Shown: in pieces, positions 19,764 through 31,532 of the stretch
Numbering within the stretch: position 1 is the first letter of the stretch
Layout: each line of letters starts with the position of its first letter
Assembly: GCF_010389155.1 (NCBI RefSeq)
Contig: NC_057764.1
Coordinates: forward strand, 43,594,275-43,658,274
Origin: Erigeron canadensis
Lineage: Eukaryota; Streptophyta; Magnoliopsida; Asterales; Asteraceae
Reading direction: 5' to 3'
Length of the DNA stretch: 64,000 nt
The notes under the pieces: model-generated
The model's database searches: none
Told to the model about the DNA's origin: nothing
The model's input: only the letters and a program-made list of their open reading frames with translations
Made by a program: the position numbers and the translations under genes

Positions 19764-20674
19764 GAGCATCTGGTATGGAGATTCTTTACCGAACCCTGAT
19801 TTGAGCTGGCAATTCTTCACCGAACATTCATCCATACCCCTCCTTCCATTCTTGGTTCGGCGTTCGTGGTGAGGCATTCAAATGCCGTTGCTCGGCGTTG
19901 GTTATTTCCTTTTTTCTCTTTTTGTCTTTAGCGTGAAAGTATTAAAGATAAAAACAAAATAACTATGGCTTAACTATATTATATATATATATACATACAT
20001 ATATTGGAGGGAAGAAGATCTAGCAGAGAAGAGAGAAATTGCAAATTTGATTTCAAATCTTGAATCCCTGATTATATTCGTCTCATTTTTTTGCACATTA
20101 ATTTATGATGCCAGATGAATTTTTGTTCTGTAAATGAAATAGTTAGAGAGGAAGATAAATGAGAATAGATGAAAGAGATGAAAGACTATGAATAATGTTA
20201 AAAGAGTGGGTGTGAATAGGTAACAAGTCTCTTTTATCATTTTACAATATTGTATTACTAAATATTTTAGTGAATGTAGTGGGTAGTAAAAATATTTTTT
20301 AACTTAAGCAAAGATAAATAATATAATTAATTAGTTATGCTAGTTACTAGTATATGTTCATTATAAATAATTTCTAAAGTTATAGCTTATTTTTAATTAC
20401 TAGTTAATATATTTTTATTATTGAATAAAAGGTAGAATTTCTAAAGTTATAACCTATTTTTACTGTAAATATATTTTTATTATTGAATAAAAAGTAGTTT
20501 TAATATAATTTATATACTTTATATGATAAATAAAAGTTGAGAAAATGGTGATGTTCTGCATTATGCGTCGTTCTGCATCCATAACTGCTAAAAATTGATA
20601 ATATGGTGAAAGCTGGTGTGTTGTTGAGGTGGTGTTCTTGATGGTTCTGCCTGCTGTATCCATACCTGATGTTC
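19764..20674. mobile_element. PIF/Harbinger-like element, 911 bp
   Basis: Terminal inverted repeats GAGCATCTGGTATGGA (left) and GAACATCAGGTATGGA (right, reverse complement) are flanked by TAA at 19761-19763 and 20675-20677. A three-base TAA/TTA target duplication is characteristic of PIF/Harbinger. No transposase is recognisable, so it is non-autonomous. Its right-terminal region is related to the sequence at about 21485-21610. Confidence 0.7.
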
Positions 20675-20677
20675 TAA

Positions 20678-22275
20678 GAGCATACAATATGGACAATTAA
20701 CCCCAACCCCGATTGATTAGGTGGCAGTCGGCATTGATACGCTTCCCATTCCCTCCATTTCGGCGTCGACAATTTCATCAAGATTCTTTATGTGTTTGCC
20801 GATGTCCGACATATTTACTTATCATTTTTTTATTATTATTTTACTACTAAAAGCCAAAAGTTTACCTATTACATATTGTTCAATGCCTGCCAGCTATTTA
20901 ATTGATGATTCTGTTGTGTATTTAATCATCTACTCAAGTTTTAATTATAACAGCTAAAGAGGAAAAAATAAATAACATTGCACCCATTGATGTTCGACCT
21001 ATGATCAAAGCCATTACTTCTCATCAACCCTCTTTTTACTCATTACTTGTACATAAGAAAAGTCTTTTCTATCCATATACAAGATTATTACGGTTCATAA
21101 TAATAAAAGTAAATCATAGAAGGCTATTTCACAAACCCACTCAAGATCATGCAAGCGTTCCGAAAGCGAGCGATGAAATGTAACATGAAATACGTGACCG
21201 GAGACGAAATAGACAATGACAAAGAATAATTTGTAAGTGTAATTTAATATTTACCAAGGTTTATTATTAATGTTATATAAGGTTTACTACTATTAACATC
21301 CTTTTATTAGTATACTACTGAATAAAATATACTTAAAAACGGTAGATCGATTGATAGAAACCGCTTGATCATATGTCTTAAATTGGTACCCACATAACTC
21401 CTAGTAGGGATAGTGTGAAGGTTGAATAAAATATAGTTGAAGAAATAATATGTGTGATATATTTAAATAAATAAAAAAAGTAGTGTTCTGCGTTCTGGGT
21501 AGTTCTGCATCCATAACTGCTTAAAATTGATGAAATGAATAAAACTAATATGACGCTGATGTGTCATTCTAGATGGTTTTGTATTCTGCATCTATACCTG
21601 ATGCTTTAACTTCTAAGGAAATGTATAAAACTTTGAAGCTAAAGTAAACAAATTATAAACCACTACTTCATAATCTTAGATCTTTTTCACCAGGGATCGA
21701 GGGGACCCGCATCCCCCGTTTTTGTCGTTAAGTATTGGTAATTTATCACTGTTTTGTCAGAAAACATATATGGTTATTAAAGTAGCACTCGCCGATATAA
21801 ACTTTAAGATCCGCCACTGTTTTTCATAACTCATAGATACATATGAAACACCAACTCATTATTAGCATAAACCTTTCAAAAAATTTAGATATAACTTTTA
21901 AATAAAGAAAGTGATATAGGATCACTTTAGTCTTGACGTATGTGAGTTTAGAACCTTCATTTTCTCATATACATCACTCAATACGTATCATAAGTTTGGC
22001 ATATCATGCAACTCTTAAATTGTAAAATGGGAAGTGTATTTAGAAAAGGAAAGTTGATGAAAATAAATTTATGACCATCCTAAGTGGTTTCGTTTTATGT
22101 TTAGTAGCATTTTTTAATTGATATAAAAACGTTTAATCCAGATGTAATAGATAATAAAGTTAATCAAGACATATCCCTAATTATTTATTTACACTGTATT
22201 CTCGAGTTTTTATTAAAAGAAAAGAAAGGAGAAGATTGGATAGGGAAAGAAATGATAGAAAATTACATAAAAAAG
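20678..22275. other. Repeat-rich intergenic DNA
   Basis: At about 21485-21610 there is a diverged relative of the right end of the 19764-20674 element (shared TTCTGCATCCATAACTGCT and a final ATACCTGATG). At about 21690-21830 lies a minus-strand CAGTGGCGGAT fragment resembling the one near 1285. No gene is supported. Confidence 0.5.
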
Positions 22276-22613
22276 AGGCATTCTCGAGTTGAAAGAAAAG
22301 AAAAGAAAGTTGATAGTTGAATGTATTATTGAGTTAGAAGGGAAGGGAAAGAAAGGGTAAAAAGATACAATTTTACATTTATAACCTTGTAGTAATTAAA
22401 AACTTTATATAAGTTTCAGGGGTATAATAATAATTTAACCACTTTTCCATCCAAATCTTGCCAAAAATGGCAAGAAAGTTTTGGGATCAAAACACTCTAT
22501 TTTTCCCTTTCTTTCCCTTTATTTTAAAACAAAAACTCAAAGATATAAAAACTAAAAATTTCTTACCCTTTTTTTTCTTATCCCCTCAAAATAAAACTCA
22601 AGAATGAAGCCTT
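22276..22613. mobile_element. Probable MITE upstream of the PDX1.2-like gene
   Basis: Ends AGGCATTCTCGAGTT (left) and AAGGCTTCATTCTTGAGTTT (right, reverse complement) are imperfect inverted repeats enclosing about 300 bp with purine-rich and pyrimidine-rich halves. I could not confirm a target duplication. It lies about 150 bp upstream of the TATA box of the PDX1.2-like gene. Confidence 0.45.
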
Positions 22614-22768
22614 AATACTATAAAAAGGTAGACAAAAAGATAACGAGAGGGACAAAACTCGAATCCAAGGTATTATGCCTTTCGGTCACGGTTACATGAC
22701 TGACTGACTGTGCTTATAGAAACAATTTGGTCAATCATCCATCCATCCATCCAAATCCATTCCAGGTT

Positions 22769-22847
22769 TATATAAAAAAAAGAAAGAAATAAAGATACCT
22801 TTCTTTTTTCTGTTGAAGAAGCCACCGACGAACCTTAGAGAAACTTC
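22769..22847 (+). promoter_or_regulatory. PDX1.2-like core promoter: TATA box and a possible heat-shock element
   Basis: TATATAAA at 22769-22776 is a good TATA box about 230 bp before the ATG. Downstream, at 22838-22849, the palindrome GAGAAACTTCTC contains GAA-2 bp-TTC, the core unit of a heat-shock element. Arabidopsis PDX1.2 is induced by heat through HSFA1 factors, so this site is plausible, but one GAA/TTC pair is weak evidence. Confidence 0.45.
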
Positions 22848-23004
22848 TCGACATCTCTATCTATCTCCCATCTTTCCAATTATAGACACCCACCCACTCT
22901 CATGTTATAAATTTCTCCTCCATCTCATAACCCTCAATCCCTCTAAGCAAACATATTTTTCTCTCACGCATTTCATCAAACACTTTACATTTCAGAAAAA
23001 AAAA

Positions 23005-23964
23005 ATGGCCGACGAAAGTGCAGTCGTCACTATTTACAACAACAACGCCATATCTGATCCGAACAACACAAAGAAGACAACTTTCTCTGTTAAAGTTGGC
23101 CTAGCACAAACGCTCCGCGGCGGAGCAATTGTGCAGGTCACCAACGTTGACCAAGCCAAAGTAGCTGAGTCAGCTGGTGCTTGTTGCATCATGGTATCCG
23201 ACCAACTAAATTCCTCCGGATCGAGATCCGGTGGGATTTCCAGAATGCTTGATCCGGCTGTTATCAAGCAAATCCAACGCTCTGTTGGAGTCCCTGTGAT
23301 GGCCAAAACCCGAGTGGGGCATTTTGTTGAGGCCCAGATACTGGAAACAGTTGGTGTTGATTATATCGATGAGAACGAGACAATTGCGGTTGCTGACGAG
23401 GATAATTTCATTAACAAACATAATTTTCGGGTTCCGTTTGTTTGCGGGTGTTCAGATTTAGGGGAAGGGTTGAGACGGGTGAGGGAAGGGGCGGCGATGA
23501 TTCGGATACAAGGGGATGGATCTGGAACTGGTGACATTGTGGATACAGTGAGAAATGTGAGGAATGTGATGGGGGAAATTAGAATGTTGACAAATATGGA
23601 TGAAGACGAGGTTTTCGCCTTTGCTAAACAGATATCCGCGCCTTACGATATCTTGGCGCAGACGAAACAAATGGGGCGGCTTCCAGTGGTGCATTTTGCT
23701 TCTGGAGGGATCGTGACACCTGCAGATGCAGCATTGATGATGCAGCTAGGTTGTGATGGGGTGTTTGTGGGATCTGAGGTGTTTGAGTGTCGTGATCCGT
23801 ATAAACGTGTGAGGGCGATTGTGCAGGCGGTTAGAAACTATAATGATGCGCGTATTTTGGCTAAGGTGAGTTCCGGGTTTAATGTTGGAGGTGCAAATGA
23901 GTCGGAGTTGAATGATGCTATGGCTGGGATTAATCTTGATGGGAGTAACGGAAGTGGTTACTGA
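23005..23964 (+). CDS. PDX1.2: PDX1.2-like pyridoxal 5'-phosphate synthase pseudoenzyme subunit
   Basis: An intronless frame of 319 residues, covering the full PdxS/SNZ (beta/alpha)8 barrel. The ATG at 23005 follows an A-tract; an in-frame upstream extension reads through 5' UTR and lacks family similarity. Active PDX1 makes pyridoxal 5'-phosphate from ribose 5-phosphate, glyceraldehyde 3-phosphate and ammonia, using two lysines. Here the first is kept (K101 in MAKTRVGHF), but the second, in the RTKGEAGTG motif, is Gln (Q169 in [11 protein letters not shown]). The conserved Asp in the early GGVIMDV motif is Gln (Q44). The segment after MVSD also diverges from active forms. These losses match Arabidopsis PDX1.2, a non-catalytic partner that assembles with active PDX1 and supports vitamin B6 supply under stress. 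It probably acts in the cytosol. Confidence 0.92.
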   Translation: MADESAVVTIYNNNAISDPNNTKKTTFSVKVGLAQTLRGGAIVQVTNVDQAKVAESAGACCIMVSDQLNSSGSRSGGISRMLDPAVIKQIQRSVGVPVMAKTRVGHFVEAQILETVGVDYIDENETIAVADEDNFINKHNFRVPFVCGCSDLGEGLRRVREGAAMIRIQGDGSGTGDIVDTVRNVRNVMGEIRMLTNMDEDEVFAFAKQISAPYDILAQTKQMGRLPVVHFASGGIVTPADAALMMQLGCDGVFVGSEVFECRDPYKRVRAIVQAVRNYNDARILAKVSSGFNVGGANESELNDAMAGINLDGSNGSGY

Positions 23965-25873
23965 ATTTCATTATGTTCTATGGTTTTTTATTACATATGA
24001 AAAAAAAAGGGGTACAATGAGAAACTTGTGTTTTGAACATGTATTTTGATATAAAGAGGGTCAATGATAATAAAATCTCTAATTTGGAGATGTTAAATTG
24101 ATCTGTTTTCTTTGATCATTTCATTGATACTAGAAATTTTGGTAATCTTTGCTGCATTGTTTTTATTAACTTATCATCACCATTTTCAAGTAAAAAATGG
24201 GAGCTTAAATTTGGATTTTTTCCTTCAACTTTTGGCAGACTGATTATGACCATCTAATCCAATTGTTGTTTCATTTTGATATACACAAATGCTTCGTGTA
24301 ATCATCATCATTATTGAATTACAAAATCATAACTGTAATGTGGGCATGTGGCCACCTGGAATTCTATTTTAAAACCCTTGGAACATATATGTCAAGCAAA
24401 GTACAGAACTCTTACAAGTAACCTTAAAATACATTACAATCCAAAGATCATTGCAATTTAATCTTAGCTAGAGACTCATGTTCTTATTAGTTCAACATGC
24501 AGAGAACCGAATTCCAATAATTAAACTAGGAATTCGTGTACTGTAACCCTGGATACTGATAAAGTACCAGTGAAAATCCACGTTGGCTAGTGATTAGTGT
24601 AAACAAATCTTCTTACTCGTCGCCTAATAACGAAATCCCTGAATTGAATCATGAAGTCTAAGGCAGTAGGCTAGATACTGTCAAACTGAGGCATACATAC
24701 TGTCAAACTGAGGGAATAAATACCAGAACTTGTGCTTGATATAATCTACTGGATGGGCCGACTGCTACTTTTAAGTTTGTTTAAATACATATTTACAAAA
24801 AACGCTAAGGACCCAGAAAAGTTATTTTCTAAAAAAAAAAAACTCATGAACAGACATTGTCCAACCTTAAGCATAACTGTTAATTGAATTGGGTTAAACA
24901 TAACAGGAACCAAACAAATGCACAAGGTGGTCTTTAAAGTACAAATTGGGTTCAAGTAACCCGAAGATACACTAAAAAGTAGAAACTGACTAAAAACCAT
25001 TGCAAATCCATCTAAGCTGGAAACCAAATTCCTGGTATCAAATCAAATAAATCCTTAATACTTCAAGCTGGGGCATTAAGAGCGATTTTGCAAACATTAA
25101 GAGGGTAACAGGGCATGACTTCCAAGTATATTAACCCTTTATATAAACATTGGGTAACGAGTAATTTGCCAAATTAAGCTTTATTAGACTGCTGTCTGTC
25201 ACGATCTAACTTGGTGAGTGTTCACATACTTCACCTTACCCAGCTCAATTAACTAAAGAAAAACACAAATGAACCATGTCATCTCAATACTTACATGCAT
25301 TAGGTTTTACCTATTTGGCCCTGTTTAGCATAGGTGGGTTAGTCTGATTGTTGTTCAGATCTTGTAGTATTATTGTATTCTTGTAAGGAAGATTTACATA
25401 TTTCACTCAACTTGTCAAACATACAGTCTGCAAGAGTCATGGGGGTATATGTAATTATGCCCCACAAATTGGGTACATATGGAAATCACCCTTCTTATAA
25501 ACTCTGAATGTAAAATCTACCAGCGTTTAACTTGTAGGGGGTTTTACTGTGAGGGGTGTAGCTCATAGTTAGCTTTTTTTATTTTCTTTATATCCAAAAT
25601 CAAGCCAACTTGACTAGCAACTAAATCTCACAAGGCTACTGGATGCATAGATTGTTATCTTAACCGTCACAGCAAGGCGTAATTAAATGTTGAGAGACCC
25701 AGACACAAATCATAAACCAAAATGACTTTCATAAATCATAAGCCCATAAATCAAGAATTCCAAATGCCACAAAAGACTCTATATAGAACTCATAAAATCA
25801 AGCAACCACATATATATCAAGTGCAACATTCATTAGTTATATATAAGATGCAATAACTTTACTTCTGCGAGGC
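23965..25873. other. Intergenic region with an inverted copy of the LEA_2 intron repeat
   Basis: It begins with the 3' end of the PDX1.2-like gene. At about 24545-24745 the minus strand matches the repeat seen at about 37125-37260 and 41245-41355 (shared ACAGTATCTAGCCTACTGCC, CTTCATGATT and TGTTTACACTA). No gene is supported. Confidence 0.6.
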
Positions 25874-27201
25874 TCATTTCTTCCCACTCTTCTTGAGACC
25901 AGCACCTCCCAACGCTCCTTTTTGAGCTTTGGCTCTAAGCTCCTTGAGAGCCTGCCGGAAGCATATCATAGTTTAGCAAATAAATTTACATACAAGTTGA
26001 CACAATAAACATAAAATAAAAAGAAAGAAAAAATTCCACCTTTTCCTCCTCTTTCTTCTTTTGAAGGTTGGCCTTGTCAATCTGCAGGAAAACAAATGCA
26101 TTAGGAACAAAAAAAAACTTGAGCTGCAATTTCGAATTCTAATGCTTAAGATCATATAGTGGCAATTTTCTAATGGCTCATAGCACTCGAAGAAAATATT
26201 GTGTTCTATCTCAATATATTTGTATTTTCGGATTAAAAGCACGACACAAAAATGTTCTTCCAAATTATCAAGTGTGTATCAAACCTTCAATTATTGCTAT
26301 AATAGAATTATATGTGTATGAACTATGACGTTACCTCTTAATCAAGTTTCTAATACTTTAAGCGACGTAGCATTCATATAATTTGCCACGTCACCAAACT
26401 GCAGCCCTGTCACCGACATACAATAGAACAAGATACATACAGTAGAAGGTTCGGAAGTTGGAGGCACATATAAACGTTACAGATATAATACATTTTATAC
26501 CTAGCTTTATGTTTTGTTACAATGCCTTTGTTTTCAACTAGGACAAACAAAGAGACACCAATTAACACAATAAACAGACACATAGATCATAACCAAGCTT
26601 TAAGAATCTTTCCATATTGAGGCAGTTGAACAGCTTGTTGCAATAACGATAACTGATCCATTATAAAGTCCCAACTGACCAGTCCCATGACCAACATGAG
26701 AAAAGATAAATCCATAATACTACAATTAAAACGCCGTCAAGGATTGTATAAAGCACTCTAATGACAAACGCTAGCTTTTGTTGGTTATATATAAAAAAGT
26801 AACACCCAAAAGTAGAATGCCAAGGGCTCCAAACACATTGGTTATGTATTTGACATCCATCTAAAGTAACACTAAACATATCATGTTCTGTTTTTTCATC
26901 AACTTTTTGGTAAGTTTAACGTCAGCTACAAATTTGATATAGATATTAATAATAATACTTTCATAAAGCAAGTTATCAAGTTTAAGATAAAATAAAAAAC
27001 AAATACCTCGTCATACTCTTTCTTTTCAGCCTTGGGGTGCTTCAATGGTTTAGCTTTTCCACCTGTTCAAACCCCATCATCATAAATTTACTTGTTAGTT
27101 TCGTCATAATCCAACTTTATACAATGAACGAATAAATAAATAAATTGCAATAATCGAATGTACTATAAGAATTTGCTGTGCGGACCTTGCTTGCCCTGCA
27201 T
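25874..27201 (-). CDS. TMA7: Translation machinery-associated protein 7 (TMA7/CCDC72 family)
   Basis: Four small exons on the minus strand: 27201-27186, 27062-27007, 26081-26040 and 25951-25874, all GT-AG, giving 63 residues. The protein starts MQGKQGGKAKPLKHPK, continues through the KKEYDE and QKKKEEEKALKELRAKA segments, and ends GALGGAGLKKSGKK, the near-invariant TMA7 layout. TMA7 is a tiny, highly charged, helix-prone protein that co-purifies with ribosomes in yeast; its exact role is not settled. The second residue is Gln where Ser or similar is common. No exon exceeds 80 coding bases. A telo-box and a site II element lie upstream, as in ribosomal protein genes. Confidence 0.93.
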
Positions 27202-28257
27202 TGTGAAATTTGGGAGTTAGGGTTTGTTCTGCATGGACGTTTTTGTGTCAGAGTATTTATAGACCTCGAACAAAGCCCAACCCATTTAATAATTGTATAC
27301 AAACTCATATTCAAACAATCAAACCCAACCCATATATTAGACAGGTTTTTTTTGGTTAACCGTTTAAACTAAAAGTTAAATTAAAACTTGCATACATACA
27401 TGATAAAATATACGAGTATTATGAGTAAAAGTATATTTTTTTATGACACATCAAATATTAATTAAGGTATAAATATAATAAAATATAAAATACTTATAAA
27501 ACTTGAAATTCACCGGAATTCTACTTTCTACATTTGTAAAAGTTAATTAACAAGGGTGAGAGTTTGTGGGTCTTAGATTTCATCCCAGACATATGTGATT
27601 CGAACTTCGCATATTGCTTAATTAGATATCATTGTGGTGTTTAAAATACTAACTACGAACTCGCTTTTTATATATATATAAAAGAATGTTTTAAGTTTTA
27701 ATCTTTAATACTTTTGTTTGTAACTTTTAACAGGTTTGCAGGTTGTAAACGACACGAAACTCAAAGTTAGTCCTCTCGACCAATCAACCCAAATCCATGT
27801 TTGAACCCTAATCTAATAATATAGTGTCATGAGTCATTTCAAGTGTTGCGTTGAAAGTTATATCCTTAGAATACTTTGATAAATTACATGTATGGGTTAT
27901 AACTTAACCCATATCACAATGTAGACAAAAGAAAAAGGATAATAATTAAAAAATAAACGGACTTGACACATTGCGTGAATAAAGGTGCAGTTCGTACAAG
28001 AGAGTTAATACTTTTTTTTTTAATGATAAATTTGGGTACAATGAAATACCTCTTTTATGTCCAACTTCAATTTAAGAATAATCTAGTATTGAGAAAACTC
28101 ATGTCTCTTTTACTGTGAATATTTTTACTCACATTGGGATTTAAATTTAAAATTTTCATTGGGTTCTCCGTGTACCAATATTGATGGTTGATACATGAAT
28201 GTTAATACTATGAGCTAAACAAATGACAGATGTAGATTTGAGGAACCGATTTTATAA
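27202..28257. other. TMA7 5' flank and intergenic DNA
   Basis: Apart from the promoter motifs listed separately I see no gene or bounded element here. Confidence 0.4.
27218..27279 (-). promoter_or_regulatory. TMA7 promoter/5' UTR telo-box and TGGGCT site
   Basis: On the minus strand a telo-box AAACCCTA (27225-27218) lies 17 bp before the ATG, and TGGGCT (27279-27274), a site II motif, lies about 75 bp upstream. This is the pairing found upstream of eL37 in the same window, which suggests shared control with ribosomal protein genes. Confidence 0.65.
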
Positions 28258-28602
28258 GGCCCCTCCTTATAGGAACCTACTTCTTCCATTATTTATCAGT
28301 TTCTCTCTTTTCTAGACACTACAAGAACACCCCCTGCTTAAAACCCCCATTTCTTACCTATTTATTTTATCCTTTTCTAACACAAGATATAGTTGTGGCC
28401 CACTTATATGTGCTGGACGCACTTCTAAACAAAGAATAAACCATAGGACGCAAGAGTAAGACGCAATGCTACTTATAATGTTCAAAAGCGGAACAAACAA
28501 AGAATAAACCATAGGACGCAAGAGTAAGACGCAATGCTACTTATAATGTTCAAAAGCGGAACATACATCGGACGCTTGTAAGAAGCATTATAAGTAGAGG
28601 CC
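28258..28602. mobile_element. PIF/Harbinger-type MITE, 345 bp
   Basis: Terminal repeats GGCCCCTCCTTATA (left) and GGCCTCTACTTATA (right, reverse complement) are flanked by TAA at 28255-28257 and 28603-28605. The GGCC-CTTATA pattern is shared with the larger element at 45871-46836, so they may belong to one group. It has no coding capacity. The interior contains a 68-bp exact tandem duplication (28427-28494 and 28495-28562). Confidence 0.8.
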
Positions 28603-29988
28603 TAAGTTTCTTAAAGATTTAAATTTGAATCGAGGATATAATTTTGTCAACAACAGAAAGTGTTGGGCGTTGGCTCAAAGGAATAAAGATATGATAGCAT
28701 TTGGTTTAGTTGAGCACACTTTGCCCCCACCAAGCAAAGCACCTTGTCACATGCAAATGAACGAATATTATTTAGCATGACCTTTGTAAAGCTACTTTTC
28801 CTTGCTAGAAAAAGTGGTAGGGGCCAATATATCATGTATGTGTCAAATTAACACTCATGTTGTTGTCATACAAATAGGGAAGGAATTCCATAAAGTTTAC
28901 CTAGCATGACTAATAACTAATATGTGTATATATTTTCTTTCACCATTCTATGATACCTAAATATGTATAAATATATACCAATATAATATATACCTTCTTA
29001 AGTATGATATCATCAATCTCTATGATTATTATTTGTGATGCTTATTTGGTTGTAAGTCCAGTTTGAGTTTCTACGATGATGCAAGCATTGGTTATCATTC
29101 ATAATTCATGGTATAGTATGGTACAAGTATTCATATCTGATGACGCAACACTAGAATCAAGATCTTATTGTGGCATGAACATGAGAACATCACTCTAGTC
29201 TCATCATCCAAGTAATCGTGATAACTTTTATACTGAAAAATAAAGAGTATTACGAGTAATATTATTTACGACATAACACAAATTAACACAAAAATGATCG
29301 ATTGATAAACCTGTTCCAAAACAAGAATGAACGCATCCGACTATTACTTTTTATGTTTTTGCTTTCTTAGAAGGTGGATTAATTGTCGAAATGTCAATTA
29401 AACACTAGCTTGTAAAGTTAATTGGACACTGAACATATTTAATTTTTAAAATTCTAACCAATCCACAAACATATATATATATATATATATATATATGCAT
29501 GCAGTGGCCATTCGAGCTGATTCTAATCATCCATAAATACAATCCGATCATATATCAAGTGACCTATGGAGTTGAACATGTTCATCATCTAAAACTCCAA
29601 GTATTTGAGTCCTTGTGTACTTTACGAGTTCGAGTTTTGAATTTCACAGAGTTTCATTATTAATTTAATTAGCTGAGTAAAAAATTGTATCAACTTTTAC
29701 ATCATTTTGATGATTTGAAGCGCACATTGAAGATGAATTTAAATCAACAGGTATAAACGTAATTCAACTTGACCAAACTAACATTGAAACAATATCATAC
29801 TACAATTTTATATCGATAAAAAGTTAAAAACTCAAATACACATATTGTAGTTTCTGCTACCAAATCAAAAGAACTTAAATTGTTTGACAGTGATTTTTTT
29901 AAAACTTTTTACACAAAAAACTCTAAATCTCTTTATTTAATTTATCATAGCCATCTGTTCATTCATTAATCATTGATCTTTCTTTTTA
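28603..29988. other. AT-rich intergenic DNA
   Basis: Contains an AT microsatellite at about 29470-29496. No gene or bounded element is recognised. Confidence 0.4.
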
Positions 29989-30301
29989 GAGTTAATTTCA
30001 CAAATCGTCCTTGTTGTTTTACAAAAAAAATCACGTTTCATCCTTTAAACTTTAAATTGACACTGGTAGTCCTTTATACGCGGATAATGGTCACGTTTCG
30101 TCCTTTAATCTAATGGATGATGTTCACATTCGTCCTTTAATCGAACGGATGATGGTCACGTTTCGTCCTTTATACGGTCGACTAAAGGACGAAACTTGAC
30201 CATTATCCACGTATAAAGGACCATCAGTGTCATTTTAAAGTTTAAAAGATGAAACATGATTTTTTGGTAAAACCACAAAGGACAATTTTTGAAATTAACT
30301 C
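29989..30301. mobile_element. Fold-back MITE, 313 bp, with long arms
   Basis: The left arm starting GAGTTAATTTCACAAATCG and the right arm starting, on the reverse complement, GAGTTAATTTCAAAAATTG match with few differences for about 120 bp. Shared internal landmarks are ACTTTAAA, GACACTG, GTCCTTTATACG and GGATAATGGTCA. The central part repeats TTCGTCCTTTA several times. A transcript would form a long hairpin. The flanks contain similar T-rich bases, but the target duplication is unclear. Confidence 0.85.
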
Positions 30302-31532
30302 TTGTTTTTATTGTTGTATTTTTGCCTCTTGTCATCTTTCAAATTAATTTAATATGAATATCAGGTACTCAAATCATATCCTATTTTCCTATTGACTCAT
30401 ACATTAGACAAATACATTACCACATTTGGATTGTTCTACAACAAATTATTCGAACACCTTGTCAATGTATAAGGACAAATAATTAAGAAACCAATATTTA
30501 TATAAATTTTTTATTAGACTATGATATATACACGAGATGACGAGAATGGATAATTATCCCACTTATATAAATCATTAATTGTAACATTTTGATTGGCTTC
30601 CATTAAGAAGTTCATGGCCTTTCCAACAAATTTGTTATTCTTATGAACCTTAACCTCCATAGATTGACATGTTTTTCTAGCCGTGTAAAGTGCTTGAAGT
30701 GTATTGCAGGATCTTTAGTTCGTTACCATGAAATCGAGCAATCACATTGACATTCATCCACATTATTATCTAACACATCACCCTACAAACTAAAACAATA
30801 AAATAACGTAAAAACATATACCACTTCAAATTAACATGAGTAAATTCAATAACTACGTTTATTTCAACGGAAACAGTTATATAAAAATAAGTCAAATGTA
30901 AAATACGTATAGTATATGCAAAGTTAAGTTTGTCCACGGATATCTTATAATAATTAACTTACAATGGCAAATTACAATTGCTATTAAACTATTTAGAAGT
31001 ATCAAGGCTGTTCTATATACAAACAACTCAAACACATGGTTTTTACTAGCGAGATCTTTAACCTACAAAAGATATACAACACTATCTACGTGTTTATGTA
31101 TAGATACTCTTAAGTGATAAACACAATACCGTATTAATCAAGTAATGCTTTTTTTTTTTTTAATGATTACTTAAAATTACTTGATAAAAAAAATAGATAA
31201 AAGGAAAAGCTATAAAGAAAAAGTTGTGGTGGAGGAATGACAAGATATAAAACATTTAGGACGAAAAACTAAAATACGCAGCAACCTTTTGACGTTTTTT
31301 CTCCTGTACAAGAAGTTTCCACTTTACAGTGGGTTTTGTCGGTCTGTGTAATACGACGCCGTTTCTGACATTCCTCATGAATGTTTGCGCTGCTGGCTAG
31401 CATTTATTCCTTCATTCCAGTAATCTCCCAACTCTCACCTTTACCATCAAAATTTTTTTTTTTTTGGTAAAAATTAGTATTTCAATTTCAATCACAATAC
31501 ATATATAGATATAGAAATAGATACAGATATCG
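30302..31532. other. Upstream region of the DUF630/DUF632 gene
   Basis: AT-rich, becoming GC-richer near 31340-31400, with a pyrimidine- and T-rich leader before the ATG. It should contain the promoter. No discrete element was identified with confidence. Confidence 0.4.

Noticed and set aside
28427..28562. CRISPR-like direct repeats
   Set aside because: Only two abutting copies with no spacers, in a plant MITE; it is a tandem duplication.
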